Below, one piece after another: positions 1 through 5,033 of a stretch of DNA of 5,656 bases. The notes below the pieces were generated by a model. It made no database searches. It saw nothing but the letters and a program-made list of their open reading frames with translations, and had not been told where the DNA came from. This stretch comes from Chloroflexota bacterium (GTDB taxonomy: Bacteria; Chloroflexota; Dehalococcoidia; UBA3495). Within the stretch, counting starts at the first letter, position 1; each line of letters starts with the position of its first letter. Location: positions 1-5,656 of the forward strand of contig JACZXN010000140.1 in NCBI GenBank assembly GCA_022571575.1. The letters run 5' to 3'. Made by a program: the position numbers and the translations under genes.

Positions 1-1
1 C

Positions 2-145
2 CACGTGGACAAAGATTCCCGCGAACACTTTGAGATCAGGACCCATAAACGCCTGATCGATATCCTGGAGCCCACCTCCAAGACCATCGACTCGCTGACC
101 AGGTTGAACCTGCCGGCGGGCGTCGATATCTCCATAAAGCTCTAG
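2..145 (+). CDS. rpsJ: 30S ribosomal protein S10, C-terminal part (5' end outside window)
   Basis: The first 47 complete codons, ending at TAG 143-145, read as the C-terminal half of S10. The S10 signature THKRLIDIL is followed by a typical ending, [12 protein letters not shown]10 is usually about 102 residues, so roughly the first half lies upstream of the window. S10 is a head protein of the 30S subunit; in many bacteria it also acts, as NusE, in transcription antitermination with NusB. It is normally the first gene of this operon, so the promoter and any leader should lie upstream. The 27 nt to rplC hold only that gene's ribosome-binding site. The family assignment is secure. Confidence 0.96.
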   Translation, partial: HVDKDSREHFEIRTHKRLIDILEPTSKTIDSLTRLNLPAGVDISIKL

Positions 146-172
146 TCAGTAGATTAGGAAAGGCCACTAAAG

Positions 173-790
173 ATGCTCCAGGGATTCCTGGGAAAAAAGA
201 TCGGCATGACCCAGATCTTCCGTGAAGACGGGAGAGTGGTTCCCGTTACCGTCATTGAGGCCGGTCCCTGCGTCGTCACCCAGGTGAAGACCAAGGAGAC
301 CGACGGCTACGAGGCGGTCCAATTGGGGTTCGGCGAGGTCAAACGGCGGAACAAGCCGTTGAGCGGCCACCTGAAGGACAGCCGTCTCAGCAGGTATCTC
401 CGAGAGGTGGCCGCCGACGACACCAGCGAGTTCGAGGTCGGCCAGACCATCAGCGTGGATATCTTCCAGGCTGGAGAGAAGGTGGACATCATCGGCCGTT
501 CCAAGGGCCGCGGATTCGCCGGCGTCATGAAACGCTGGGGATTCAAGGGCGGACCCAAGACCCACGGTCAGTCCGACCGGGCCAGGGCTCCGGGATCCAT
601 CGGCGGCGGGACCACCCCTGGCAGGGTCTACAAGGGCCTTAAGATGGGCGGCCACATGGGCAACCGCCGGATAACCGTGAAGGGACTGGAGATCATCGAA
701 GTTGACACGGAGCGGAACCTGCTCCTGATCAAGGGCGGCATACCAGGCGCGCCCAACAGCCTGGTGCAGATCCGAAGGGCCGGCGCCTAG
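173..790 (+). CDS. rplC: 50S ribosomal protein L3
   Basis: The 205-residue product matches the usual L3 length (E. coli 209). L3 binds the 3' region of 23S rRNA early in 50S assembly and sends a loop toward the peptidyl-transferase centre. The N-terminus [10 protein letters not shown] is typical. The central family signature spans about residues 115-165: [19 protein letters not shown], then [14 protein letters not shown] and [13 protein letters not shown]. Two details stand out. Ala137 occupies a position where His is more usual (SDRxRAPGS). The site matching E. coli Gln150, which PrmB methylates, is Thr in [10 protein letters not shown], so that modification is not expected; this is common outside proteobacteria. 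The ATG at 173 is preceded by a purine-rich AGGAAAGG at 156-163. The stop codon lies in the loop of a GC-rich inverted repeat. Confidence 0.98.
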   Translation: MLQGFLGKKIGMTQIFREDGRVVPVTVIEAGPCVVTQVKTKETDGYEAVQLGFGEVKRRNKPLSGHLKDSRLSRYLREVAADDTSEFEVGQTISVDIFQAGEKVDIIGRSKGRGFAGVMKRWGFKGGPKTHGQSDRARAPGSIGGGTTPGRVYKGLKMGGHMGNRRITVKGLEIIEVDTERNLLLIKGGIPGAPNSLVQIRRAGA

Positions 791-800
791 CCGCGCCGGT
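779..800 (+). other. Potential RNA hairpin across the rplC stop codon
   Basis: CCGGCGC (780-786) and GCGCCGG (793-799) are perfect reverse complements around a 6-nt loop, CTAGCC, that contains the rplC TAG. A G-U pair (779/800) could extend the stem to 8 bp. No U-rich run follows, so it does not look like an intrinsic terminator, as expected inside an operon. It lies 19 nt before the rplD start, which has no obvious Shine-Dalgarno sequence. The hairpin could influence translation, mRNA stability or processing between rplC and rplD. The inverted repeat is seen directly; any function is inference, and GC-rich DNA yields such stems by chance fairly often. Confidence 0.45.
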
Positions 801-818
801 GGACGATTAAGACAACCA

Positions 819-1856
819 ATGCAAATCGCAGTAAAAAATCAGAGCGGTGACACGCTGGAGAGCATCGAACTGAACGATGCCGTCTTCAACGTGCCCATGA
901 ACACCTCGTTGGTGCACCAGGCCATGGTCATCTACCAGGGCAACAAACGCCATGGGACTCATGACACCAAGACCAGGGCTCAGGTGTCCGGCGGCGGCCG
1001 CAAGCCGTGGATCCAGAAGCACACCGGCCGGGCCCGCCAGGGCAGCATCAGGGCGCCCCAGTGGCGTCACGGCGGCGTGGTCTTCGGACCCCACCCCCGC
1101 AGCTACCGGGCCGCGCTGCCCAAGCGCATGAAGCGGCTGGCCCTGCGTTGTGTCCTCTCGGATAAGGCCAGGCATGACCGTTTGTTCTGCCTGGACTCCA
1201 CCGACACCATCGACGGCAAGACCAAGTCCATGGCTCAACTGTTGGCGAATCTCTCGGTCTCCGGATCGGCCTTGGTGGTCACCATGGGCTCCGACCGGGA
1301 CGTTGTCATGGCGGCCCATAACCTGAAAAAGGTCTGGACCCTCCCGGTCCACCAATTGAACGCTCTGGAACTTCTGTCAAAGGACATGGTCATCATGACC
1401 GTGGAAGCCGCCCGGTGGGCGGAAGAGGCCTTGGCTCTAGAGCCCCACGGACGCCGGGGCGCCAAATGGGCCAACGCCGCCCCATCTGCCGGCGAAGCCC
1501 CAGCTGCTGAAGACGTGATACCCGAGGCCACGGATGCCACGGATGCCACGGATGCCACGGATGCCACGGATGCCACGATAGAAGCAACTCCCGCCGTGGA
1601 AGAACCGGCGCCCGAGGTCGCGGAAGAAACCCCGGCGCCCAGGCCCCGCCGCCGCCGCGCCACCCCCCGGACGCCGGATGCCGCCGCACCTGACGCCGCC
1701 GCTGAAACGCCGGCGGAAGAGGAAGCTCCCAAGCCGCGGCCCCGCCGACGCCGGACCACCGCCAGCGCCGCTGAAGAGACTGCCCCCGAAGCCCCGGCCC
1801 CTGAACCGGCGCCGGGAGAAACCACGGATGCGGAATCCGCGGAGGGGGAGGCTTAG
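819..1856 (+). CDS. rplD: 50S ribosomal protein L4 with long low-complexity C-terminal extension
   Basis: Residues 1-207 form a complete L4 (E. coli 201 residues). L4 lines the constriction of the nascent-peptide exit tunnel and, in E. coli, also represses its own operon. The tunnel loop, about residues 55-85, reads KTRAQVSGGGRKPW, then TGRARQGSIRAPQWRHGG and VVFGP. His68 replaces the common Gly of KGTGRAR, just after Lys67, which matches E. coli Lys63, a macrolide-resistance position; I recall Thermus L4 also having His there. The core ends at MTVEAARWAEEALAL. About 138 further residues follow, from codon 1440. They are rich in Ala, Pro, Glu and Thr, with a (DAT)n tract at 237-253 and two PRPRRRR islands at 274-280 and 306-312. 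The tail is in frame with no break, so this is one 345-residue protein. The ATG at 819 fits the family N-terminus but lacks a clear Shine-Dalgarno; GGTGGA at 798-803 is 15 nt away. The gene abuts rplW. Confidence 0.97.
   Translation: MQIAVKNQSGDTLESIELNDAVFNVPMNTSLVHQAMVIYQGNKRHGTHDTKTRAQVSGGGRKPWIQKHTGRARQGSIRAPQWRHGGVVFGPHPRSYRAALPKRMKRLALRCVLSDKARHDRLFCLDSTDTIDGKTKSMAQLLANLSVSGSALVVTMGSDRDVVMAAHNLKKVWTLPVHQLNALELLSKDMVIMTVEAARWAEEALALEPHGRRGAKWANAAPSAGEAPAAEDVIPEATDATDATDATDATDATIEATPAVEEPAPEVAEETPAPRPRRRRATPRTPDAAAPDAAAETPAEEEAPKPRPRRRRTTASAAEETAPEAPAPEPAPGETTDAESAEGEA
1527..1577 (+). repeat. 9-bp tandem repeat in the rplD tail, about 5.7 copies
   Basis: The unit GCCACGGAT occurs five times without mismatch (1527-1571), followed by a partial GCCACG (1572-1577). 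It encodes Ala-Thr-Asp repeats (residues 237-253 of L4). Because the unit is a multiple of three, copy-number change by slippage would keep the reading frame. Perfect identity between copies suggests recent expansion or ongoing homogenisation. Confidence 0.95.
1626..1760 (+). repeat. Two diverged copies of an Arg-rich block in the rplD tail
   Basis: Codons 1626-1664 and 1722-1760, exactly 96 bp apart, encode related segments: E-T-P-A-PRPRRRR-A-T and E-A-P-K-PRPRRRR-T-T. The arginine cores lie at 1638-1658 and 1734-1754. Several third-position differences show the copies are older than the neighbouring 9-bp repeat. Such Arg/Pro islands are typical of non-specific nucleic-acid binding, but no defined domain is recognised. 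Confidence 0.75.
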
Positions 1857-2141
1857 ATGGATATCCACCATGTGCTCATCAAGCCCGCCATCACGGAGAA
1901 AAGCACCTTACTGCAGGAATCGGGCAAATACACCTTCCACATCGCCCCCAGGGCCAATAAGGTGGAGGTTAAAGAGGCCGTCGAGAAGAACTTCGGCGTC
2001 ACCGTGCTGGATGTGAATATCACCAAGTTGCATGGGAAGAAGAAGCGCTACGGCGCCCGCGTCACCCAGCGGCCCGATATCAAGAAGGCGGTGGTAACGC
2101 TGAAACAGGGCGACCGAATCAACCTGATTGAGGGGCTGTAG
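1857..2141 (+). CDS. rplW: 50S ribosomal protein L23
   Basis: The 94-residue product is a complete L23, which sits at the polypeptide exit port and docks trigger factor, SRP and the translocon. The N-terminal motif KPAITEKS is typical; Glu14 aligns with E. coli Glu18, the trigger-factor contact. The central region ([14 protein letters not shown]) and the basic loop ([10 protein letters not shown], about residues 57-66) are standard, and the protein ends in the common I-x-L-I-E-G-L form. The ATG at 1857 follows the rplD stop with no spacer. Its ribosome-binding site, GGAGGGGGAG (1841-1850), lies inside the end of the rplD extension, so L23 translation is probably coupled to reading through the L4 tail. 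Confidence 0.98.
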   Translation: MDIHHVLIKPAITEKSTLLQESGKYTFHIAPRANKVEVKEAVEKNFGVTVLDVNITKLHGKKKRYGARVTQRPDIKKAVVTLKQGDRINLIEGL

Positions 2142-2151
2142 AGACCTCGCC

Positions 2152-2985
2152 ATGCCGTTGAAGAATCTAAAACCGAGGACCCCGGGAACCCGGAACGCGG
2201 TGCGTCCCTCCTTCGAGGAGATCACCACCCAAAGGCCGGAGAAATCCCTGCTGGAGTCCAAGGCCAACCATGCCGGACGCAACAACCGGGGCCGCGTTAC
2301 CGTGCGGGGCCGGGGCGGCGGATCGCGGCGCATGTACCGCAAGATCGATTTCAAGCGGATCAAGGACGGCGTTCCGGGCCGGGTTAAGTCCATCGAGTAC
2401 GACCCGAACCGCACCACCCGTATCGCCCTGATCTTCTATGTCGATGGCGAGAAGAGTTATATCCTGGCGCCCCACGGTTTGGAAGTGGGCGCGTTCGTGC
2501 AATCCGGGCCGGATGCGGAGATCAGCTTGGGCAATTGCCTGCCGCTGCAGAACATCCCCACCGGAACGGTGGTCCACAACCTGGAGTTGACTCCGGGAAG
2601 GGGCGGCCAGATGGTCCGTGGCGCGGGCACCGGCGCCCAGGTCTTGTCTCGGGAAGGCGAGTACGTGTTGATACGCCTGCCCTCGGGCGAGATGCGCCGG
2701 ATATTGCTTCGCTGCCGGGCCACCGTCGGGCAGCTATCCAATCCCGACCATAAGAATGAAAGCCTGGGCAAAGCGGGGGCTTCCCGCCACAAGGGACGGC
2801 GCCCCAAGGTCCGTGGCGTGGCCATGAACCCGGTGGACCATCCCCACGGCGGCGGCGAGGGACGTTCCCCCATCGGCATGCCGGGGCCCAAGTCGCCCTG
2901 GGGCCAGCCCACGCTGGGTCACAAGACAAGGCGTAAGAAGAAGGCGTCCAGCAAATTCATCATGCGCAGAACCAGGAGACGGTAG
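2152..2985 (+). CDS. rplB: 50S ribosomal protein L2
   Basis: The 277-residue product (E. coli 273) is L2, needed for subunit association and close to the peptidyl-transferase centre. The N-terminus [15 protein letters not shown] and the segment [19 protein letters not shown] are typical, followed by [19 protein letters not shown]. The C-terminal signature [19 protein letters not shown] includes His230 and His232, matching the conserved His229 region of E. coli, and the basic tail ends IMRRTRRR. An in-frame ATG at 2128 would add eight residues (MRGCRDLA) and overlap rplW; family N-termini favour the ATG at 2152, 10 nt after the rplW stop. The Shine-Dalgarno is not ideal: TGAGGGG at 2129-2135 is 16 nt away, and a nearer AGAG is at 2140-2143. 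Confidence 0.98.
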   Translation: MPLKNLKPRTPGTRNAVRPSFEEITTQRPEKSLLESKANHAGRNNRGRVTVRGRGGGSRRMYRKIDFKRIKDGVPGRVKSIEYDPNRTTRIALIFYVDGEKSYILAPHGLEVGAFVQSGPDAEISLGNCLPLQNIPTGTVVHNLELTPGRGGQMVRGAGTGAQVLSREGEYVLIRLPSGEMRRILLRCRATVGQLSNPDHKNESLGKAGASRHKGRRPKVRGVAMNPVDHPHGGGEGRSPIGMPGPKSPWGQPTLGHKTRRKKKASSKFIMRRTRRR

Positions 2986-2986
2986 G

Positions 2987-3271
2987 ATGTCCCGCTCGAT
3001 AAAAAAAGGACCGTACGTGCATCCCAAGCTGATGAAGCACGTGGAAGCGGTGCAACGCTCCGGGGCCAATACGGTCATTCGGACGTGGGCCCGCGCCTCA
3101 ATGATCATGCCCGAAATGGTGGGTCTGACCATCGGGGTGCATGACGGCCGCCGGCACGTGCCGGTGTTTATCACCGAGAATATGGTCGGTCACCGGTTGG
3201 GGGAGTTCTCTCCCACCAGGACCTTCCGTGGTCATATATCAAGGTCCGAACGGACCAGCCGGGTGAGGTAA
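2987..3271 (+). CDS. rpsS: 30S ribosomal protein S19
   Basis: The 94-residue product is a complete S19, a 30S head protein that pairs with S13 near the A-site tRNA and the subunit interface. It opens [11 protein letters not shown] and carries the full family signature from residue 42: [19 protein letters not shown], then [18 protein letters not shown] ending at residue 83. A short basic tail follows. At [10 protein letters not shown] the common Ser and second Arg of TWSRRS are Ala, a mild variation. The start is 1 nt after the rplB stop, with AGGAGA (2974-2979) at 7-nt spacing inside the end of rplB, which indicates coupled translation. Confidence 0.98.
   Translation: MSRSIKKGPYVHPKLMKHVEAVQRSGANTVIRTWARASMIMPEMVGLTIGVHDGRRHVPVFITENMVGHRLGEFSPTRTFRGHISRSERTSRVR
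3262..3269 (+). promoter_or_regulatory. Ribosome-binding site supporting the TTG start of rplV
   Basis: GGTGAGGT, overlapping the last codons of rpsS, ends 6 nt before the TTG at 3276. This spacing supports TTG as the true start. An in-frame stop (TGA 3264-3266) lies only four codons upstream and no ATG or GTG intervenes. Confidence 0.65.
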
Positions 3272-3275
3272 CCAA

Positions 3276-3623
3276 TTGCCGCCGGTTAGAGCATTAGCCA
3301 AACAGATTGGCGCCTCCCAGAAGAGGCTCAAGCCCATCTTGGACCTGATCCGGGGCCAACGGGTTGAAGACGCCCTGAACAGCCTTAGCCTGTTGCCCTC
3401 GCCGTGGGCCAAGACCGTGGCCAAAGTGGTGGCGTCGGCGGCGTCCAACGCCGAGAACAACATGCTGATGAATCGGGACAATCTGCGGATCGTCCATATA
3501 TCGGCGGATAACGCAAAGTCGTTGAAACGGTTCCGGCCCAGGGCCAGGGGCCGCATCGGCCCGATAATCAAACGCTCCAGCCACCTGATGGTGGTTGTGG
3601 ACGAAGACGAGAATAGGAGCTAG
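3276..3623 (+). CDS. rplV: 50S ribosomal protein L22, TTG start
   Basis: The 115-residue product is L22, whose long beta-hairpin lines the exit-tunnel constriction opposite L4. Recognisable elements are the N-terminus PVRALAKQIGASQKRLKPI, LDLIRGQRVEDAL, the ASNAENN helix and the hairpin with KRFRPRARGRIGPIIKRSSH, ending in VVVDEDENRS. No deletion is evident in the hairpin, where macrolide-resistance changes usually fall. The start is TTG: an in-frame TGA at 3264 limits upstream extension, and the next in-frame ATG is far inside the conserved domain. The gene begins 4 nt after the rpsS stop, and its own stop is 2 nt before rpsC. Confidence 0.97.
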   Translation: MPPVRALAKQIGASQKRLKPILDLIRGQRVEDALNSLSLLPSPWAKTVAKVVASAASNAENNMLMNRDNLRIVHISADNAKSLKRFRPRARGRIGPIIKRSSHLMVVVDEDENRS

Positions 3624-3625
3624 GC

Positions 3626-4369
3626 ATGGGGCATAAAACCCACCCATACGGGTTCCGGTTGGGTATCATAAAGGACTGGAAAGCCCACTGGTACGCACAG
3701 ACCAGCCGCTCCTACCGTGAACTGGTGCTCCAGGACCTGCGGTTGCGCGATAGCATCAAGAACGAGTACAAAGCGTTCTCCGATGCAGGCATCGCCCGGG
3801 TCGAGATTGACCGCGGCGCTCAGGACAGTGTGATCAACATCCACTCGGCCCGTCCGGGAATCCTGATCGGCCGGGATGGAGAACGGGTGAAGAGCCTGCG
3901 CTCCAAGCTGGAGGCCATCGCGGAGAGCCGGATACAGCTCAATATCATCGAGATCGAACAGCCCGAGACCAACGCCTATCTGGTGGGCCGGAACGTGGCC
4001 GACCAGTTGGAGCGCCGGGTCGCCTACCGGCGGGCCATGCGCCAGGCCGCCCAGAGGTGCATGCAGGCCGGGGCCGAAGGCATCAAGATCATCATCAAGG
4101 GCCGCATCACCGGCTCTGAGATTGCCCGAGTCGAAAAGCTGATGATGGGCCGGGTGCCCCTCCATACGCTCCGGGCCGACATCGACTACTCCCTGTCCGA
4201 GGCGCATACAATAATGGGGCAGGTCGGCGTCAAGACCTGGGTCTATCACGGCGATATACTCCCGCCCCAGCCGGAACAGGTTGAGGAGCTGGAAAACATT
4301 GAAGTCACCGTCCAGGCGGAGGACATCGAGGAAGCCCTGGAGTCCATCGATCTGGAAAACCCCGAATAG
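3626..4369 (+). CDS. rpsC: 30S ribosomal protein S3 with acidic C-terminal tail
   Basis: The 247-residue product is S3, which lines the mRNA entry channel. The N-terminus MGHKTHPYGFRLGIIKDW is typical. The KH-type RNA-binding domain has its GxxG loop as GRDG at residues 82-85, where GRKG is more usual. Arg135, Arg136 and Arg139 (RRAMR) match the E. coli Arg131/Arg132/Lys135 helicase residues. The C-terminal domain has GRITGSEIAR and GRVPLHTLRADIDY. From about residue 214 comes a 34-residue tail with 13 acidic and no basic residues; extra S3 tails are common and vary among bacteria. AGGAG-like TAGGAG (3614-3619) precedes the ATG by 6 nt, within the end of rplV. Confidence 0.98.
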   Translation: MGHKTHPYGFRLGIIKDWKAHWYAQTSRSYRELVLQDLRLRDSIKNEYKAFSDAGIARVEIDRGAQDSVINIHSARPGILIGRDGERVKSLRSKLEAIAESRIQLNIIEIEQPETNAYLVGRNVADQLERRVAYRRAMRQAAQRCMQAGAEGIKIIIKGRITGSEIARVEKLMMGRVPLHTLRADIDYSLSEAHTIMGQVGVKTWVYHGDILPPQPEQVEELENIEVTVQAEDIEEALESIDLENPE

Positions 4370-4390
4370 GGACCTGACTAGGAGCGACCC

Positions 4391-4831
4391 ATGCTGCAGC
4401 CCAAGCGGACAAAATTCAGGAAGCATTTCCGTGGCAAGATGCGGGGCATCGCCACCACGGGGAGTTCGGTTTCCTTTGGTGAGATCGGTCTCAAGGCCAT
4501 GGGCGCCTCATGGATCACCGCCCGCCAGATCGAGGCCGCCCGTGTCGCCGTGACCCGGCACCTGAAACGAGGCGGACAAGTCTGGGTCCGCATCTTTCCC
4601 GATAAGTCGGTCAGTAAGAAAGCGGCCGAGACCCGGATGGGTGGCGGAAAGGCCGCCGTGGACTATTGGGTGGCCGTGGTAAAGCCGGGCCGGATACTAT
4701 TTGAGGTGGCCGGCGTGCCCCAAGAAGAGGCGGTCCAGGCCCTGCGTCTGGCCTCCAGGAAATTGCCCATCCCGACTAAGACCGTCTTCAGAGACCGGTT
4801 GGCGGCCGCGGTGGCCAACGGCTTGGCTTAA
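4391..4831 (+). CDS. rplP: 50S ribosomal protein L16
   Basis: The 146-residue product (E. coli 136) is L16, which positions A-site tRNA beside 5S rRNA. It opens [19 protein letters not shown] and includes SFGEIGLKA, then [13 protein letters not shown] with its family-typical basic helix, VWVRIFPDK and [18 protein letters not shown]. Arg82 in TRMGGGK aligns with E. coli Arg81, the hydroxylation site of YcfD/RoxA; the following glycine loop is GGGKA instead of GKGKG. AGGAG at 4380-4384 gives 6-nt spacing to the ATG. The 21-nt gap after rpsC is the largest in the second half of the window. The C-terminus is about ten residues longer than in E. coli. Confidence 0.98.
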   Translation: MLQPKRTKFRKHFRGKMRGIATTGSSVSFGEIGLKAMGASWITARQIEAARVAVTRHLKRGGQVWVRIFPDKSVSKKAAETRMGGGKAAVDYWVAVVKPGRILFEVAGVPQEEAVQALRLASRKLPIPTKTVFRDRLAAAVANGLA

Positions 4832-4832
4832 T

Positions 4833-5033
4833 ATGCGTGTCCACGAGATAAGAGAACTCGGCAATGACCAGTTGTACGAGGAGTTGGAAAAGTCGGGTAG
4901 GGAACTGATGAACCTCCGGTTCCGCGCCGCGACGAACCAATTGCCCGACAGCAACGAGCCCAAGGCGGTTAAAAAGACCATCGCCAGGCTTCAGACCGTA
5001 ATAAAAGAACGGCAGATTCAGGAGGCTGGCTAG
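4833..5033 (+). CDS. rpmC: 50S ribosomal protein L29
   Basis: The 66-residue product is L29, a two-helix protein next to L23 at the exit port. The family pattern is clear: MRVHEIRELGNDQLYEEL, NLRF at residues 27-30, ATNQL at 33-37 and the helical IARLQTVIKERQ ending. The frame stays open upstream through rplP, but family length and N-terminus fix the ATG at 4833, 1 nt after the rplP TAA (4829-4831). There is no strong Shine-Dalgarno just upstream, so initiation probably depends on ribosomes finishing rplP. Confidence 0.97.
   Translation: MRVHEIRELGNDQLYEELEKSGRELMNLRFRAATNQLPDSNEPKAVKKTIARLQTVIKERQIQEAG
5020..5025 (+). promoter_or_regulatory. Strong Shine-Dalgarno of rpsQ
   Basis: AGGAGG, the best ribosome-binding match in the window, lies within the last codons of rpmC. 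It is 7 nt before a GTG at 5033, 10 nt before a second GTG at 5036 and 19 nt before the ATG at 5045. The spacing favours the first GTG as the rpsQ start. Confidence 0.75.

Noticed and set aside
780..799. The rplC-end inverted repeat as an intrinsic terminator
   Set aside because: No T-rich run follows and the operon continues directly into rplD.
1626..1760. The PRPRRRR islands as AT-hook or histone-like DNA-binding domains
   Set aside because: The AT-hook core needs Arg-Gly-Arg-Pro, which is absent; only a general basic, proline-rich character can be claimed.
1235..1871. Several overlapping minus-strand open frames opposite the rplD tail, some with repetitive GIR, WHP or ASV patterns
   Set aside because: The patterns are the complement of the 9-bp repeat and the Arg-rich blocks; the + strand frame is continuous with L4 and carries the rplW ribosome-binding site.
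1678..2016. A + strand 112-codon frame rich in Arg/Pro spanning the rplD-rplW junction
   Set aside because: It is a shifted reading of the rplD tail and rplW, both of which are accounted for in their own frames; its high Arg/Pro content reflects GC-rich codons read out of frame.
2129..2149. Possible small hairpin GAGG...CCTC before rplB that could mask its ribosome-binding site
   Set aside because: Only 4 bp with an 11-nt loop; too weak to distinguish from chance.
2128..2151. Upstream in-frame ATG extending rplB by eight residues
   Set aside because: The extra residues MRGCRDLA do not match L2 N-termini, which begin close to the ATG at 2152, and the extension would overlap rplW.
3620..4426. 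A 268-codon open frame on the minus strand opposite rpsC
   Set aside because: It is antisense to a well-conserved ribosomal gene, resembles no known protein, and GC-rich coding DNA commonly leaves the opposite strand open.
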